Origin: Tenacibaculum sp. 190524A02b
Lineage (GTDB): Bacteria; Bacteroidota; Bacteroidia; Flavobacteriales; Flavobacteriaceae
Reading direction: 5' to 3'
DNA length: 64,000 nt
Assembly: GCF_964036645.1 (NCBI RefSeq)
Contig: NZ_OZ038525.1
Coordinates: 372,001 to 436,000 of the forward strand
Shown here: one piece after another, positions 55,924 through 64,000 of the stretch
Position numbering within the stretch: position 1 is the first letter of the stretch
Layout: each line of letters opens with the position of its first letter
Made by a program: the position numbers and the translations under genes
Notes under the pieces: generated by a model
What the model was told of the DNA's origin: nothing
Seen by the model: the letters and a program-made list of their open reading frames with translations, nothing else
Databases searched by the model: none

Positions 55924-57041
55924 TATAAATCAATTCTATACGTTCTTCTTCTTTTATGAGTTACTGGATTAAATCCTTTCCATATTTGATGAATAGCTTT
56001 ATTATCTTCCAACTCTGGGGTTCTAATACAGTTTTCTATACCTTTTTCTGAAAATGTTTTTGCATATTCTCTGAAAATAATAGCAGTAACTCCTTTATTT
56101 TGATAGTCAGGATGTACACCAATTAAGTAAAAAATTACATCTTTAGAGTTTTTTCTAGCATTTAATAACCTAAATAAGCCGAAAGGTAACAGCTTACCTT
56201 TTATTTTTTGCAAAGCTTTAGAAAAAGAAGGCATAACTATAGCAAAAGCAATAAGTTTTTTATTACTGTCAGTAACAAATTTTATGTATTCAGGATTTAT
56301 AAAACTGATATATTTCTTTTTAAAATGTGCAATTTGTGCATCAGAAATTGGAACATAAGTAGATAACTTAGAGTATGTTTTGCTAAAAAGTTCAAACATT
56401 TCATCAACATAAGGCATAATATCTTTTGTTGAAGTAAAATTTAAAGAAGATAAATCATATCTTTTTTCAATTAAGTTTCCTGCTCTAGAGTATTTTTCAA
56501 GACTCACATTTTTAAAAGGAAACTTATTCTCTATGTATTCTTTTTCCTTTATTAACCCTAATTTCTCTAAATGATCTTTATAATATGGATGATTATACCA
56601 TGTAATCATTGTACCAATATGGTCAAACCCATCTATAAGTACACCAGTTTTATCTAAATTATTGAAACCAACGGGACCTTCAATATATTCTAAATTATTA
56701 GCTAAGCCAATTTCTTTGACTTTATTAATAAGCATTTTACTTACGTTAATGTCGTCAATAACATCAAACCACCCAAAACGCATTTTTTTTATTCCTTGTT
56801 GTTCTACCTCATAGGTGTTAATAATAGCAACTATTCTTCCTACAATAGTGTTGTTTTTATAGGCTAGAAAGAATTGAGCATTAGCATGTTCAAATACAGG
56901 GTTTTTTGTTTGGTCAAAATTTGCAATTTCGTCATTAATAATTGGAGGAACCCAGTAAGGGCTGTTTTTATAAAGTGAAAAAGGAAATTTGACAAATTGT
57001 CTCATTTCCTTTTTTGAAGTTATTTCTTTAATAGTAATCAT
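55923..57041 (-). CDS. GNAT-fold acetyltransferase-like protein
   Basis: 372 aa from the ATG at 57041; the TTG at 57047 is inside the -7 box. N-terminal half opens MITIKEITSKKEMRQFVKFPFSLYKNSPYWVPP and includes FFLAYKNNTIVGRIVAIIN, a GNAT-like beta strand pair. The C-terminal half has FYLIGVHPDYQNKGVTAIIF, an acetyl-CoA-binding motif A. Possibly a double GNAT protein; some relatives are misnamed GTP cyclohydrolase. Substrate unknown. A perfect -7 box ends 3 bases before the ATG, suggesting a leaderless mRNA. Confidence 0.8.
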   Translation of the reverse strand: MITIKEITSKKEMRQFVKFPFSLYKNSPYWVPPIINDEIANFDQTKNPVFEHANAQFFLAYKNNTIVGRIVAIINTYEVEQQGIKKMRFGWFDVIDDINVSKMLINKVKEIGLANNLEYIEGPVGFNNLDKTGVLIDGFDHIGTMITWYNHPYYKDHLEKLGLIKEKEYIENKFPFKNVSLEKYSRAGNLIEKRYDLSSLNFTSTKDIMPYVDEMFELFSKTYSKLSTYVPISDAQIAHFKKKYISFINPEYIKFVTDSNKKLIAFAIVMPSFSKALQKIKGKLLPFGLFRLLNARKNSKDVIFYLIGVHPDYQNKGVTAIIFREYAKTFSEKGIENCIRTPELEDNKAIHQIWKGFNPVTHKRRRTYRIDL

Positions 57042-57044
57042 ACA

Positions 57045-57052
57045 CAAATATA
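57045..57052 (-). promoter_or_regulatory. -7 promoter box for the GNAT-rsmE operon
   Basis: Minus-strand TATATTTG, perfect TAnnTTTG, with its G 4 nt before the ATG at 57041. Confidence 0.6.
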
Positions 57053-57064
57053 TGATTTCTGTAT

Positions 57065-58420
57065 TTACTGATCATCTTTTTCTTCATCTTCCTCTTCTTT
57101 AATTTCTTCTTCTAATTTTTTTATCTCTTTTTCAAGTTTTAAGCGTTCTTTTTCTTTTCTTTCTTCTTCCTTTTCCTTCTCCTTAGCTAGTTTTAAGCGC
57201 TCTTTTTCCTGTTGTTTTAAAGCTTTTTCTTTTTCTTTTTCTTGTCGTCTTTTTTCTTTTTCTGCTTGCTTTTGCGCTTTTTTAGCAGCTTTTTTCTCTT
57301 CTTTAGATGTTTTTTTCTTCAATTTAGCATCTTCTTTTGAAAGTAAATCGATTAAAGATTCTTCTCTTTTTCTTCTTGGCTTTTCTCTTACTTCAGTATC
57401 TTTTTTATCAGGAGAGATATCTAAATCAACTTTTTTGTCTTTATCTTTATTCTTTTTGAATAAACGTCCAATTTTACTAAACAAACGCCCAAAGAAGCTT
57501 CGGTTTTCGTCATATTTAATAGGTTTGTCTTCTTCTATTTTATTCCCAAATTCATCAATTTCAGCAAAATCGTCTTCATGTCTATTTAGCCTATATGACA
57601 CACCAATTGTAGAAGTTAACCCCATTTCTTTTCTTTCAAGGTTAGCTCTAATTGAAGCATTAAATTGTAAGTTTTCACTAAAAAGATAGGCGGCACCAGC
57701 TCCAATACTACTTTTTGTTTCATATTTTTCAAATATACCTTGTAGCTCTGCAAATCCAGACCAATAGTCATCAAAGTTATATGTTCCTGTGACTATGTAT
57801 GAATATTCAGAAAAATCACTGCCAATATTGTTATAGTATAAATTTGTAATAACATTTAATTTGTCAGAAAATTCATTTTGCAGTAAAATTCCAACCTTAG
57901 GAGATATATCACCTCTATTATGGAAATCTGTTAAAAAACTACCAAAGTTTAAACCAGCATAAACACCAACATGCGGAATCCAACGTTTCCAATCAAAAGA
58001 ATGTCTAGCTTTCCAACTTCTAATTTCTTTTGATTTGTCGTCGTATTTAGGAGCATAAACTAAATATTTAGCAGCCAACGTGAATTGGCTTAACCCTGTT
58101 TTGTCATATGAAGAGGTGAAAATATTTTTAAAAGCTATTTTATCTTTACTTAAAGAGGTATTTAAGTTAACTTCTAATTTTTCACTTAAAAAGCTTGTTC
58201 TAAATAAGAGGTTTAAACCAATAGACTGTGGATTACTAAAAGTTTCTGTAATGGGAACTTTTCTGTAAAAAAGGCTTGACTCAAATTGATAAACTCCTGA
58301 GCCTACACTATATGGGCTTTCAGATAAACCAGGTCTGTTTGAATTAATAACAGTAGTGTATTGTGCTTGTAGAAATAGGGGAATACAAAAAAATAAAAAA
58401 ACAAAAAGCCTCTTAATCAT
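57065..58420 (-). CDS. Outer-membrane beta-barrel protein with long charged C-terminal tail
   Basis: 451 aa. Signal peptide 1-19 (LFLQAQ). Residues about 20-285 are amphipathic strands of a transporter-like barrel (opening NSNRPGLSESPYSVGSGVYQFESS, resembling the family of phenol-degradation MetA-like channels). Residues about 300-451 are almost all Lys, Glu, Asp, Arg and Gln and form a long charged helix or coiled coil, which should sit in the periplasm and might contact peptidoglycan. A -7 box TATGTTTG lies at 58457-58450. Function unknown. Confidence 0.8.
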   Translation of the reverse strand: MIKRLFVFLFFCIPLFLQAQYTTVINSNRPGLSESPYSVGSGVYQFESSLFYRKVPITETFSNPQSIGLNLLFRTSFLSEKLEVNLNTSLSKDKIAFKNIFTSSYDKTGLSQFTLAAKYLVYAPKYDDKSKEIRSWKARHSFDWKRWIPHVGVYAGLNFGSFLTDFHNRGDISPKVGILLQNEFSDKLNVITNLYYNNIGSDFSEYSYIVTGTYNFDDYWSGFAELQGIFEKYETKSSIGAGAAYLFSENLQFNASIRANLERKEMGLTSTIGVSYRLNRHEDDFAEIDEFGNKIEEDKPIKYDENRSFFGRLFSKIGRLFKKNKDKDKKVDLDISPDKKDTEVREKPRRKREESLIDLLSKEDAKLKKKTSKEEKKAAKKAQKQAEKEKRRQEKEKEKALKQQEKERLKLAKEKEKEEERKEKERLKLEKEIKKLEEEIKEEEDEEKDDQ

Positions 58421-58449
58421 GTTACAAAATAGAATTTAAAGGAGTATTA

Positions 58450-58457
58450 CAAACATA
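58450..58457 (-). promoter_or_regulatory. -7 promoter box for the charged-tail barrel gene
   Basis: Minus-strand TATGTTTG, perfect TAnnTTTG, 29 bp upstream of the ATG. Confidence 0.5.
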
Positions 58458-58530
58458 CATTAAAAATATGAAATACCCTTACTTATATAAGTTTTGTAAA
58501 GTCTTAACGTTAGGTTTTGTATCAAATTGT

Positions 58531-58538
58531 TATTTTTG
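58531..58538 (+). promoter_or_regulatory. -7 promoter box for DUF4834-YfhO
   Basis: TATTTTTG, perfect TAnnTTTG, 26 bp upstream of the ATG at 58565. Confidence 0.5.
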
Positions 58539-58564
58539 ATTAATTTTTTGAAGAATTTAACTTA

Positions 58565-58840
58565 ATGAATATATATCAAGCAGGTCCCATGGGGTTATTA
58601 CGTACAATATTAATAATAGTATTAGTTTATTATGCAGTGAAGTTTTGTGTGCGATTTTTTGGTCCTTACCTGATAAACAAAGCGGTTCAAAAAGTGCACA
58701 AAAAAGCTAAAGAACAGCAATATAGCCAAAAAGAAAACACTGTTGAAGAAGGAAAAACGGTAATAGATAAAAAACCAAGTAATAGTAAGCAGAGCAATGA
58801 TTCGGTAGGAGAGTACGTTGACTTTGAAGAAATAGACTAA
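58565..58840 (+). CDS. DUF4834 family small membrane protein
   Basis: 91 aa. One membrane helix (about 8-30, LLRTILIIVLVYYAVKFCVRFFGPYL) followed by a basic then polar tail ending VGEYVDFEEID. Fits the DUF4834 family of Bacteroidota. It ends 2 bp before yfhO, so the two are coupled, and a shared function in envelope polysaccharide work is plausible. Confidence 0.85.
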   Translation: MNIYQAGPMGLLRTILIIVLVYYAVKFCVRFFGPYLINKAVQKVHKKAKEQQYSQKENTVEEGKTVIDKKPSNSKQSNDSVGEYVDFEEID

Positions 58841-58842
58841 CC

Positions 58843-61245
58843 ATGAATTTTAAAAAATATTTGCCTCATGCTGTAGCAATACTAATTTTTGCTATAGCTT
58901 CTTTGTTGTACTTTAACCCAGTTTTAAGTGGTAAACAAATAAAACAAAGTGACATTACACAGTTTATTGGGATGTCAAAACAAGTATCTGATTATAGAGC
59001 AACACACAATGAAGAGCCTTATTGGTTAGGAAATGCATTTAGTGGTATGCCTGCCTTTCAGGTTAGTGCATATTATCCTAATGATTTTGTTAGGTATTTA
59101 GACAAATTAATCCGTTTCTTACCCAGGCCAGCAGATTACTTGTTTCTATACTTTTTAAGTTTTTTTATACTCCTAACGGTGCTTAAAGTTAATTGGAAGC
59201 TGGCTGTTTTGGGGAGTTTGTCCTTTGGTTTTTCAACGTATTTAATCATAATTTTTGGTGCAGGTCATAATGCAAAAGCGCATGCTATTGGATATATGCC
59301 ATTAGTCTTAGCTGGTATTGTACTGTTATTTAAAAATAGATATTTATTAGGTTTTGTATTAACTTCTATTGCTATGGCATTAGAAATTTATGCGAACCAT
59401 CCTCAAATGACTTATTATTTAGGTTTTTGTATTTTATTTTTTCTAATAACTGTTGGTGTTGAATCATTTAAAAATAAGACACTAAAAACATTTTTTAAGC
59501 AACTTTCATTTATGCTTATTGCAATGATTATTGGTTTAAGTGTAAATGCACCTCGTTTGTTATCTATGAAAGAGTATGGAGCTTATAGTACAAGAGGTAA
59601 ATCTCAATTAACTATTAATCCGGATGGGACTAAAAAAGAAAAGACCACGGGGTTGGATAAAGCGTATATAACTGAATATAGTTATGGTATTGCAGAGACT
59701 TTTAATTTAATTATTCCACGATTTATGGGTGGTGGAACTATGGAGCAATTAGGTGAAGATTCAAATTTTTATGAAGTTTTAGAGCAAAATGCAGGGAAGC
59801 AAGTGGCTAAAGAGTATTCGAGCCAAGCATTAACTTATTGGGGGAAACAGCCTATTGTTGAGGCACCGGCTTATATAGGAGTCGTTGTGTTTTTTCTGTT
59901 TTTTTTAGGAGTATTTTTAGTGAAAGGCCGTTTGAAATATTGGTTAGTTTCTGCTACAATATTTTCAATACTGTTAAGTTGGGGAAAGAACTTTTCTATT
60001 CTAACTAATTTTTTCATTGACTACATTCCTCTATATAATAAATTTAGAGCAGTTTCTTCAATTCAAGTAATAGCTGAGTTATGTGTGCCACTTTTAGGAG
60101 TATTGGCTTTAAGAGACTTTTTCTCCAAAGATATAGAAATGAAAGAAAAAGAAGATTCGTTAAAAAAAGCGTTTTATGTTATGGGAGGAATTTCTTTATT
60201 ATTTGTACTTATAGGAGGAAGTTTGTTTGCTTTTGAAGGAATTAGAGATGGAAATTACCAACAGTTACCAGAATTAATTGACGCTTTAATAGCAGATAGG
60301 AAATCAATGTTGTTTGGTGATAGTATAAGGTCTTTGATTTTAATAACCTTGGCTGGTGGTTTATTATGGTTTTTATTGAGAAAAAAGATTCCTTCATATG
60401 CCGTTGTAATTGCATTAAGTGGTTTAATTGTTTTTGATTTGGTATCAATAGATATTAATTATGTTAATAAAGAAGATTTTACGTTTAAAAGAAAAGTTTT
60501 AAAGCCATTCAAAGCTTCAAAAGCGGATCTAGAAATAAAAAAAGATAAAGGCTATTATAGAGTTGCAAATTTTGCCACAAATCCAATGCAAGACGGTAGA
60601 ACATCTTATTTTCATAATTCTATAGGCGGATATCATGCAGCCAAAATGAAGCGATATCAAGAGTTGTTTGATTACCAAATAGCTAAAAATAATATGGAAG
60701 TGTTAAACATGTTAAACACTAAGTATTTTATTTTAGGAGAAGATAAATTTCAAGAAAACCCTGAAGCAAACGGAAATGCATGGTTTGTTAATAAGTTAAA
60801 TTTTGTAAGTTCTGGAGATGAAGAAATAAAAGCATTGGATAGTTTAAAGACAAAAAAAGAAGCAGTTGTTAATAAGAATCAGTTTAAAGGAAAAAAATTA
60901 TTGAAAAATAATTTTTTAATAGATTCATTGGCTACTATAGATTTAGTGAAAAATAACATAACCAATTTAGTTTATAAAACAAGTTCTAAAGAGGAAGGGT
61001 TTATTGTTTTTTCTGAAGTTTATTACAAAGATGGTTGGAAAGCTTATGTTGATGGTAAGCTAGTACCACATAATAGGGTAAATTACGTATTAAGAGGTAT
61101 GATGATTCCAAGTGGAGAACACCAAATAGAGTTTAAATTTGAACCAGAAGTAATTAAAAAAGGAAATACCATTGCTTTAATTTCGTATGCTTTATTATTT
61201 CTTTTACCAATAGGATACTTTTTCCGAGAAAAGAAAAAAAGTTAA
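58843..61245 (+). CDS. YfhO family membrane protein
   Basis: 800 aa. About 12-14 membrane helices with large extracytoplasmic parts. YfhO proteins belong to the GT-C-like superfamily; in Firmicutes relatives glycosylate lipoteichoic acid, while the role in Bacteroidota is not known. Recognisable: WLGNAFSGMPAFQ, HNAKAHAIGYMPL, ANHPQMTYYLGF, and the closing EVYYKDGWKAYVDGK ... LRGMMIPSGEHQIEFKF. Overlaps the convergent TPR-AraC gene by 4 bp. Confidence 0.92.
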   Translation: MNFKKYLPHAVAILIFAIASLLYFNPVLSGKQIKQSDITQFIGMSKQVSDYRATHNEEPYWLGNAFSGMPAFQVSAYYPNDFVRYLDKLIRFLPRPADYLFLYFLSFFILLTVLKVNWKLAVLGSLSFGFSTYLIIIFGAGHNAKAHAIGYMPLVLAGIVLLFKNRYLLGFVLTSIAMALEIYANHPQMTYYLGFCILFFLITVGVESFKNKTLKTFFKQLSFMLIAMIIGLSVNAPRLLSMKEYGAYSTRGKSQLTINPDGTKKEKTTGLDKAYITEYSYGIAETFNLIIPRFMGGGTMEQLGEDSNFYEVLEQNAGKQVAKEYSSQALTYWGKQPIVEAPAYIGVVVFFLFFLGVFLVKGRLKYWLVSATIFSILLSWGKNFSILTNFFIDYIPLYNKFRAVSSIQVIAELCVPLLGVLALRDFFSKDIEMKEKEDSLKKAFYVMGGISLLFVLIGGSLFAFEGIRDGNYQQLPELIDALIADRKSMLFGDSIRSLILITLAGGLLWFLLRKKIPSYAVVIALSGLIVFDLVSIDINYVNKEDFTFKRKVLKPFKASKADLEIKKDKGYYRVANFATNPMQDGRTSYFHNSIGGYHAAKMKRYQELFDYQIAKNNMEVLNMLNTKYFILGEDKFQENPEANGNAWFVNKLNFVSSGDEEIKALDSLKTKKEAVVNKNQFKGKKLLKNNFLIDSLATIDLVKNNITNLVYKTSSKEEGFIVFSEVYYKDGWKAYVDGKLVPHNRVNYVLRGMMIPSGEHQIEFKFEPEVIKKGNTIALISYALLFLLPIGYFFREKKKS

Positions 61246-62957
61246 GAATCTAAAGATTTTAAAAAGGCAGAAGGAGTTAATCCTACCTGTTTTTTAAAAG
61301 CTCTAGTAAAAGCGGAGGCATTAGTGTAACCTACTTCTTCTGCAAGCGCTTGTATGGCATATTTTCTATAGGTAGTATCAGATTTAAGCTTTTCTATTAT
61401 GTAATTAATCCTTAGTTTAGTGTAGTATTGTTTAAAAGGTTCATTATATTTTTTGTTAAAAACAAAAGAAACATAAGTAGAGTTAGTATTAATATTATCG
61501 CTTATAGTATTAATAGAAAAGTTAGCATCTAAAAACGCTAAAGTATTATTTATTCTTTCTATTTCATTTATTATTTGGTTTTCTAATTCAATACCAATGT
61601 TGTACTCTTTTTTTGTAGGAGTTGAAACTTGTTGAGTTTTACTTTCTTTAGCATTAAATTCTTTTATTAAAGAGATTTTCTTGCTCTTCTCTTTTTTTAT
61701 CTTATAATACATGAAAAGAGATAAAATACTAATTACACCAATAAAAAAGGCAATAATACTATTCTGCTTTTTAGATTCTTGAGTAATTATTTCATGATTT
61801 AGCTTTTGTGCTTTTTTGTAATCATTTTCATATAGTAGCTGATAAGTTTTTTCTTTATTTTTTTCTGCTAACCCATATTGTTTCATGGTAAGTTTAGAGT
61901 ATTTAAAAGCACTATCTAACTTATTCATAGTATTATATTGGTTAGATAAGATATCATAAATTGTTATGAGGTTACTTCGTTTACAATTTTTTCTTTTATG
62001 TCCTCTTAATAGTTTATTGGCGTAATGTATTGTTGAATCCTGTTGTTTTAGGTTATAAAAACAAATAGCTTTCTGAAAAAATTCGTAATGATAGTAGTTA
62101 AAATCATTACATATATTTTTGTAGTTATTAATTAAATTTAAAGCTTCATTATAGTTCTTTCCAGCTATAGCTACCTCAGTTTTTTTTATATGATAAAGAA
62201 TTTTTGAATCTTTATGTTTAGGTGTAAATGTTTTAGTAACTAAATAGGCTTTATCATAATAATAAGAAGCAGAATCTAAATCAGAAGAAAGATTGTTTTT
62301 TTTATATAATGAAAAATAAGAGTTACCTAAAGAGTTTAGAATATGTGCTTTTTGTTGTTTAAAAAAATAGTCTTTCTCTAATTTTTCAAATAATGGACTA
62401 GTACATTCCTTATAAGCTTTGAGTAAGATGCTTTTTGATTCTTCTAAAAATTGAAGTTTTCTTTTTACTAGTGCTTTAGATAAAGCGATGGTTATTTTAT
62501 GTCTAGGATAGTTTGGGTTGGTAGCTTTATATTTTTCATTTGTATTAGTCATTTGAACAATATACTCGTAAGCCTTTTTGTAATTTTCTTTGTTTTTTTC
62601 AATCCAGAACAACCTATTGTATCCTGAAACCTTAGAATTGATGTAACAATCTTCAATTATGTTTCCTTCTAATAATTTATTAGCATAGTCTATAAGCCTT
62701 AGAGATGCTTCTCTTGATTTTTCATAGTCCTTTTTCCTATAAAAGCCATAAGCTTCATTAGAAAGCCCGTCAATAACCATACATTGATCATTAGATTTTT
62801 GAAGTTCTCTAGATAGAATTATTAAACTATCTGGGTTATTGTTTTTGTATTTGAGGGTTTTTTTTAGGATGTTTAGTTCTTTTTCATTTTGAGAAAATAA
62901 TTTAGGGCAAATTAAAAAGAGAAAAAGAAAAAGACAGGGAATATTTTTTAAAGCCAT
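61242..62957 (-). CDS. TPR-containing AraC-family transcriptional regulator (membrane-anchored)
   Basis: 571 aa. Signal peptide or first membrane helix at 1-22, tetratricopeptide-like helical repeats (about 40-390), one membrane helix (about 398-418) and a cytoplasmic AraC-type helix-turn-helix (about 465-568; IQALAEEVGYTNASAFTRAFKKQVGLTPSAFL). Sensor outside and regulator inside, like the 7TM-AraC genes but with a different sensor. Such proteins are common in Flavobacteriaceae. Target unknown. Confidence 0.9.
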   Translation of the reverse strand: MALKNIPCLFLFLFLICPKLFSQNEKELNILKKTLKYKNNNPDSLIILSRELQKSNDQCMVIDGLSNEAYGFYRKKDYEKSREASLRLIDYANKLLEGNIIEDCYINSKVSGYNRLFWIEKNKENYKKAYEYIVQMTNTNEKYKATNPNYPRHKITIALSKALVKRKLQFLEESKSILLKAYKECTSPLFEKLEKDYFFKQQKAHILNSLGNSYFSLYKKNNLSSDLDSASYYYDKAYLVTKTFTPKHKDSKILYHIKKTEVAIAGKNYNEALNLINNYKNICNDFNYYHYEFFQKAICFYNLKQQDSTIHYANKLLRGHKRKNCKRSNLITIYDILSNQYNTMNKLDSAFKYSKLTMKQYGLAEKNKEKTYQLLYENDYKKAQKLNHEIITQESKKQNSIIAFFIGVISILSLFMYYKIKKEKSKKISLIKEFNAKESKTQQVSTPTKKEYNIGIELENQIINEIERINNTLAFLDANFSINTISDNINTNSTYVSFVFNKKYNEPFKQYYTKLRINYIIEKLKSDTTYRKYAIQALAEEVGYTNASAFTRAFKKQVGLTPSAFLKSLDS

Positions 62958-63082
62958 ATAAACAAGGGGATGTATACTGTGTTTTTTATAAAAAGCACAA
63001 ACTTTTACAAATATAATTCAAAAAATAATATGCTTTTTATAAAAACAGGAATACTATGTTTTTTTATTTAGCAATAGGGTCA

Positions 63083-63090
63083 TATGTTTG
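63083..63090 (+). promoter_or_regulatory. Orphan -7 promoter box
   Basis: TATGTTTG, perfect TAnnTTTG, with no gene behind it but a terminator about 75 bp downstream. See the candidate small RNA at 63097. Confidence 0.4.
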
Positions 63091-63096
63091 CTGAAC

Positions 63097-63208
63097 TAAA
63101 GAAAACAGGAGGGAAAGTTAGAAGTGAAAAAAGGGCATTAGTCCTATTATGAGAAAAAGTTAAATGGGAGTTAATTTGATGGTAAAGTTAGCTCTCTTTT
63201 TTTATGCT
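63097..63208 (+). ncRNA. Candidate small RNA between TPR-AraC and glycosyltransferase genes
   Basis: Defined only by a perfect -7 box at 63083-63090 and a terminator-like hairpin at about 63163-63205 (GGGAGTTAA / TTAGCTCTC with two G-T pairs, then seven T). Purine-rich, with an AGGAGGGAAAG stretch near the 5' end. No known RNA family recognised. In a 295-bp intergenic region otherwise without genes. Confidence 0.3.
63163..63208 (+). terminator. Hairpin with T-run before the glycosyltransferase gene
   Basis: GGGAGTTAA pairs with TTAGCTCTC across a 20-odd-nt loop, followed by a T-run. It points along the plus strand although no plus-strand gene lies just upstream. Confidence 0.5.
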
Positions 63209-63230
63209 TAATTTTAAGATATCATATTCT

Positions 63231-63238
63231 TAACTTTG
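63231..63238 (+). promoter_or_regulatory. -7 promoter box for the glycosyltransferase
   Basis: TAACTTTG, perfect TAnnTTTG, 14 bp before the ATG at 63253. Confidence 0.6.
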
Positions 63239-63252
63239 TTTATTTTTGAGCT

Positions 63253-64000
63253 ATGATAATAGGAATGATTCTTGACAAAACCTTTCCGCCTGATCCAAGA
63301 GTGGAAAATGAAGCGGTTGAGTTAATAAAGGCAGGTCACAAGGTTTATTTATTTAGTTTACACTATTCTGAAAAAAATGATAATTGCAATATAAATGGAA
63401 TTAATGTCATTAGATATAGATCTAATAAATTAGAGTATAAGTTATCAGCATTAGCCTATACAGTTCCTTTTTATAGTTTGTTGATGAAAAGAAAGATATA
63501 TAAATTCATCAAAAAATATAAAATAGAAGCTTTACATATTCATGACATTACAATAGCTGAAGCTGTTTTTAATGCAAATAAGCATTTTAAATTACCTACC
63601 GTTTTAGATTTACATGATAATTTACCTGAAAACATGAAATTTTATCCACATTTACAAAAGTTTCCTGGTAAATATATCATATCACCTAAAAAATGGAAGT
63701 TAAAAGAAGAAGAATTTATAAAAAAAGCAACTAAGGTAATCACAGTATCGCAAGAGTTTGTTGATGAACTATTAAATAGAGTAGAAGTAAAAAAAGAAAA
63801 AGTAGTTTTAGTTCCTAATACAATAAGAAAGTCATTTTATAAAGATTATACCATTGATCAAGAAATCCTAAATAAGTATAAAGATTCATTTGTTATTTTA
63901 TATTTAGGAGACACACATATACGAAGAGGTTTGTTAACTGCAATTGAAGCAATGACAAAAATAAAAAAGAGTATACTTAATGTTAAATTAGTAATTGTAG
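63253..64000 (+). CDS. Glycosyltransferase, GT4-like, 3' end outside window
   Basis: At least 249 aa; no stop before the window ends. No signal peptide. The start MIIGMILDKTFPPDPRVENEA and the following KAGHKVYLFSL are the N-terminal Rossmann strand-loop-helix of GT-B enzymes. VLDLHDNLPENM, KATKVITVSQEFVDELL and VVLVPNTI match GT4-family proteins that build exopolysaccharide or O-antigen. The C-terminal nucleotide-sugar domain begins at ILYLGDTHIRRG and is cut off. Sugar specificity unknown. Likely the first gene of a polysaccharide locus beyond the window. Confidence 0.88.
   Translation, partial: MIIGMILDKTFPPDPRVENEAVELIKAGHKVYLFSLHYSEKNDNCNINGINVIRYRSNKLEYKLSALAYTVPFYSLLMKRKIYKFIKKYKIEALHIHDITIAEAVFNANKHFKLPTVLDLHDNLPENMKFYPHLQKFPGKYIISPKKWKLKEEEFIKKATKVITVSQEFVDELLNRVEVKKEKVVLVPNTIRKSFYKDYTIDQEILNKYKDSFVILYLGDTHIRRGLLTAIEAMTKIKKSILNVKLVIV

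Noticed and set aside
63084..63152. 22-codon frame MFAELKKTGGKVRSEKRALV... before the glycosyltransferase
   Set aside because: Its ATG is inside the -7 box TATGTTTG; not translatable from the predicted transcript.

Overview
The window is about 64 kb of AT-rich chromosome from a member of the Bacteroidota, almost certainly a marine Flavobacteriaceae (Tenacibaculum/Polaribacter-like; the genus is a guess). The evidence is the gene content and the promoter grammar. Four large exported proteins carry type IX secretion (T9SS) type A C-terminal sorting domains. YfhO, DUF4834, DUF4159 and a NagZ/serine-hydrolase fusion are present. Many genes are preceded by the Bacteroidota -7 box TAnnTTTG rather than by Shine-Dalgarno sites. 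I recognise no rRNA, tRNA, CRISPR array, IS element or prophage.

Layout. 1-7.2 kb is housekeeping: a minus-strand operon rsfS-ftsH-LUD protein-cdsA-acyl-CoA-binding protein-YceI lipoprotein, then birA, pyrE with a SRPBCC gene, and a Nudix gene fired back-to-back from pyrE. 7.3-10.7 kb holds dnaK, a Crp/Fnr-type regulator and a YceI protein with a CRP-like palindrome between them. 10.7-20.7 kb is a signalling array: one beta-propeller LytS-type histidine kinase, then five tandem overlapping paralogous membrane kinases and a single LytTR response regulator. 20.8-23.1 kb holds an unusual lipoprotein and a 7TM-AraC membrane regulator. 23.4-34.4 kb holds two giant paralogous T9SS surface proteins (LamG, beta-helix, InlB-like repeats); one contains nine almost identical 219-bp repeats. 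34.4-40.6 kb: YjbQ, an M36 metalloprotease with a MAM domain, and a protease-less MAM paralogue. 40.6-41.7 kb is non-coding with a 42-bp tandem array. 41.7-53.5 kb: an unknown transthyretin-like protein, a fibre-like protein, a flavodoxin-fold reductase, PPK2, an exonuclease, the NagZ fusion, PlsC, a symporter and DUF4159. 53.5-55.2 kb: a second 7TM-AraC regulator followed by two tandem operator/promoter/small-RNA/terminator units. 55.2-64 kb: rsmE, a GNAT protein, an outer-membrane protein with a charged tail, DUF4834-YfhO, a TPR-AraC regulator and a truncated glycosyltransferase.

The most interesting logic is in 10.7-34.4 kb. The kinase operon and both giant surface-protein genes share an unusual promoter design: two TTCGGAA-like boxes exactly 21 bp apart, followed at a constant 45 nt by the G of a weak -7 box. 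This suggests a regulon in which many membrane sensors converge on one regulator that autoregulates and switches large surface proteins. Kinase cores and surface-protein 3' ends look homogenised by gene conversion, while the sensor domains diverge. The two 7TM-AraC genes each have a GTCCGAA-type palindrome directly at or after their stop codon, followed by a promoter at a fixed distance. This looks like a second, membrane-anchored one-component regulatory design, in one case driving two small RNAs.
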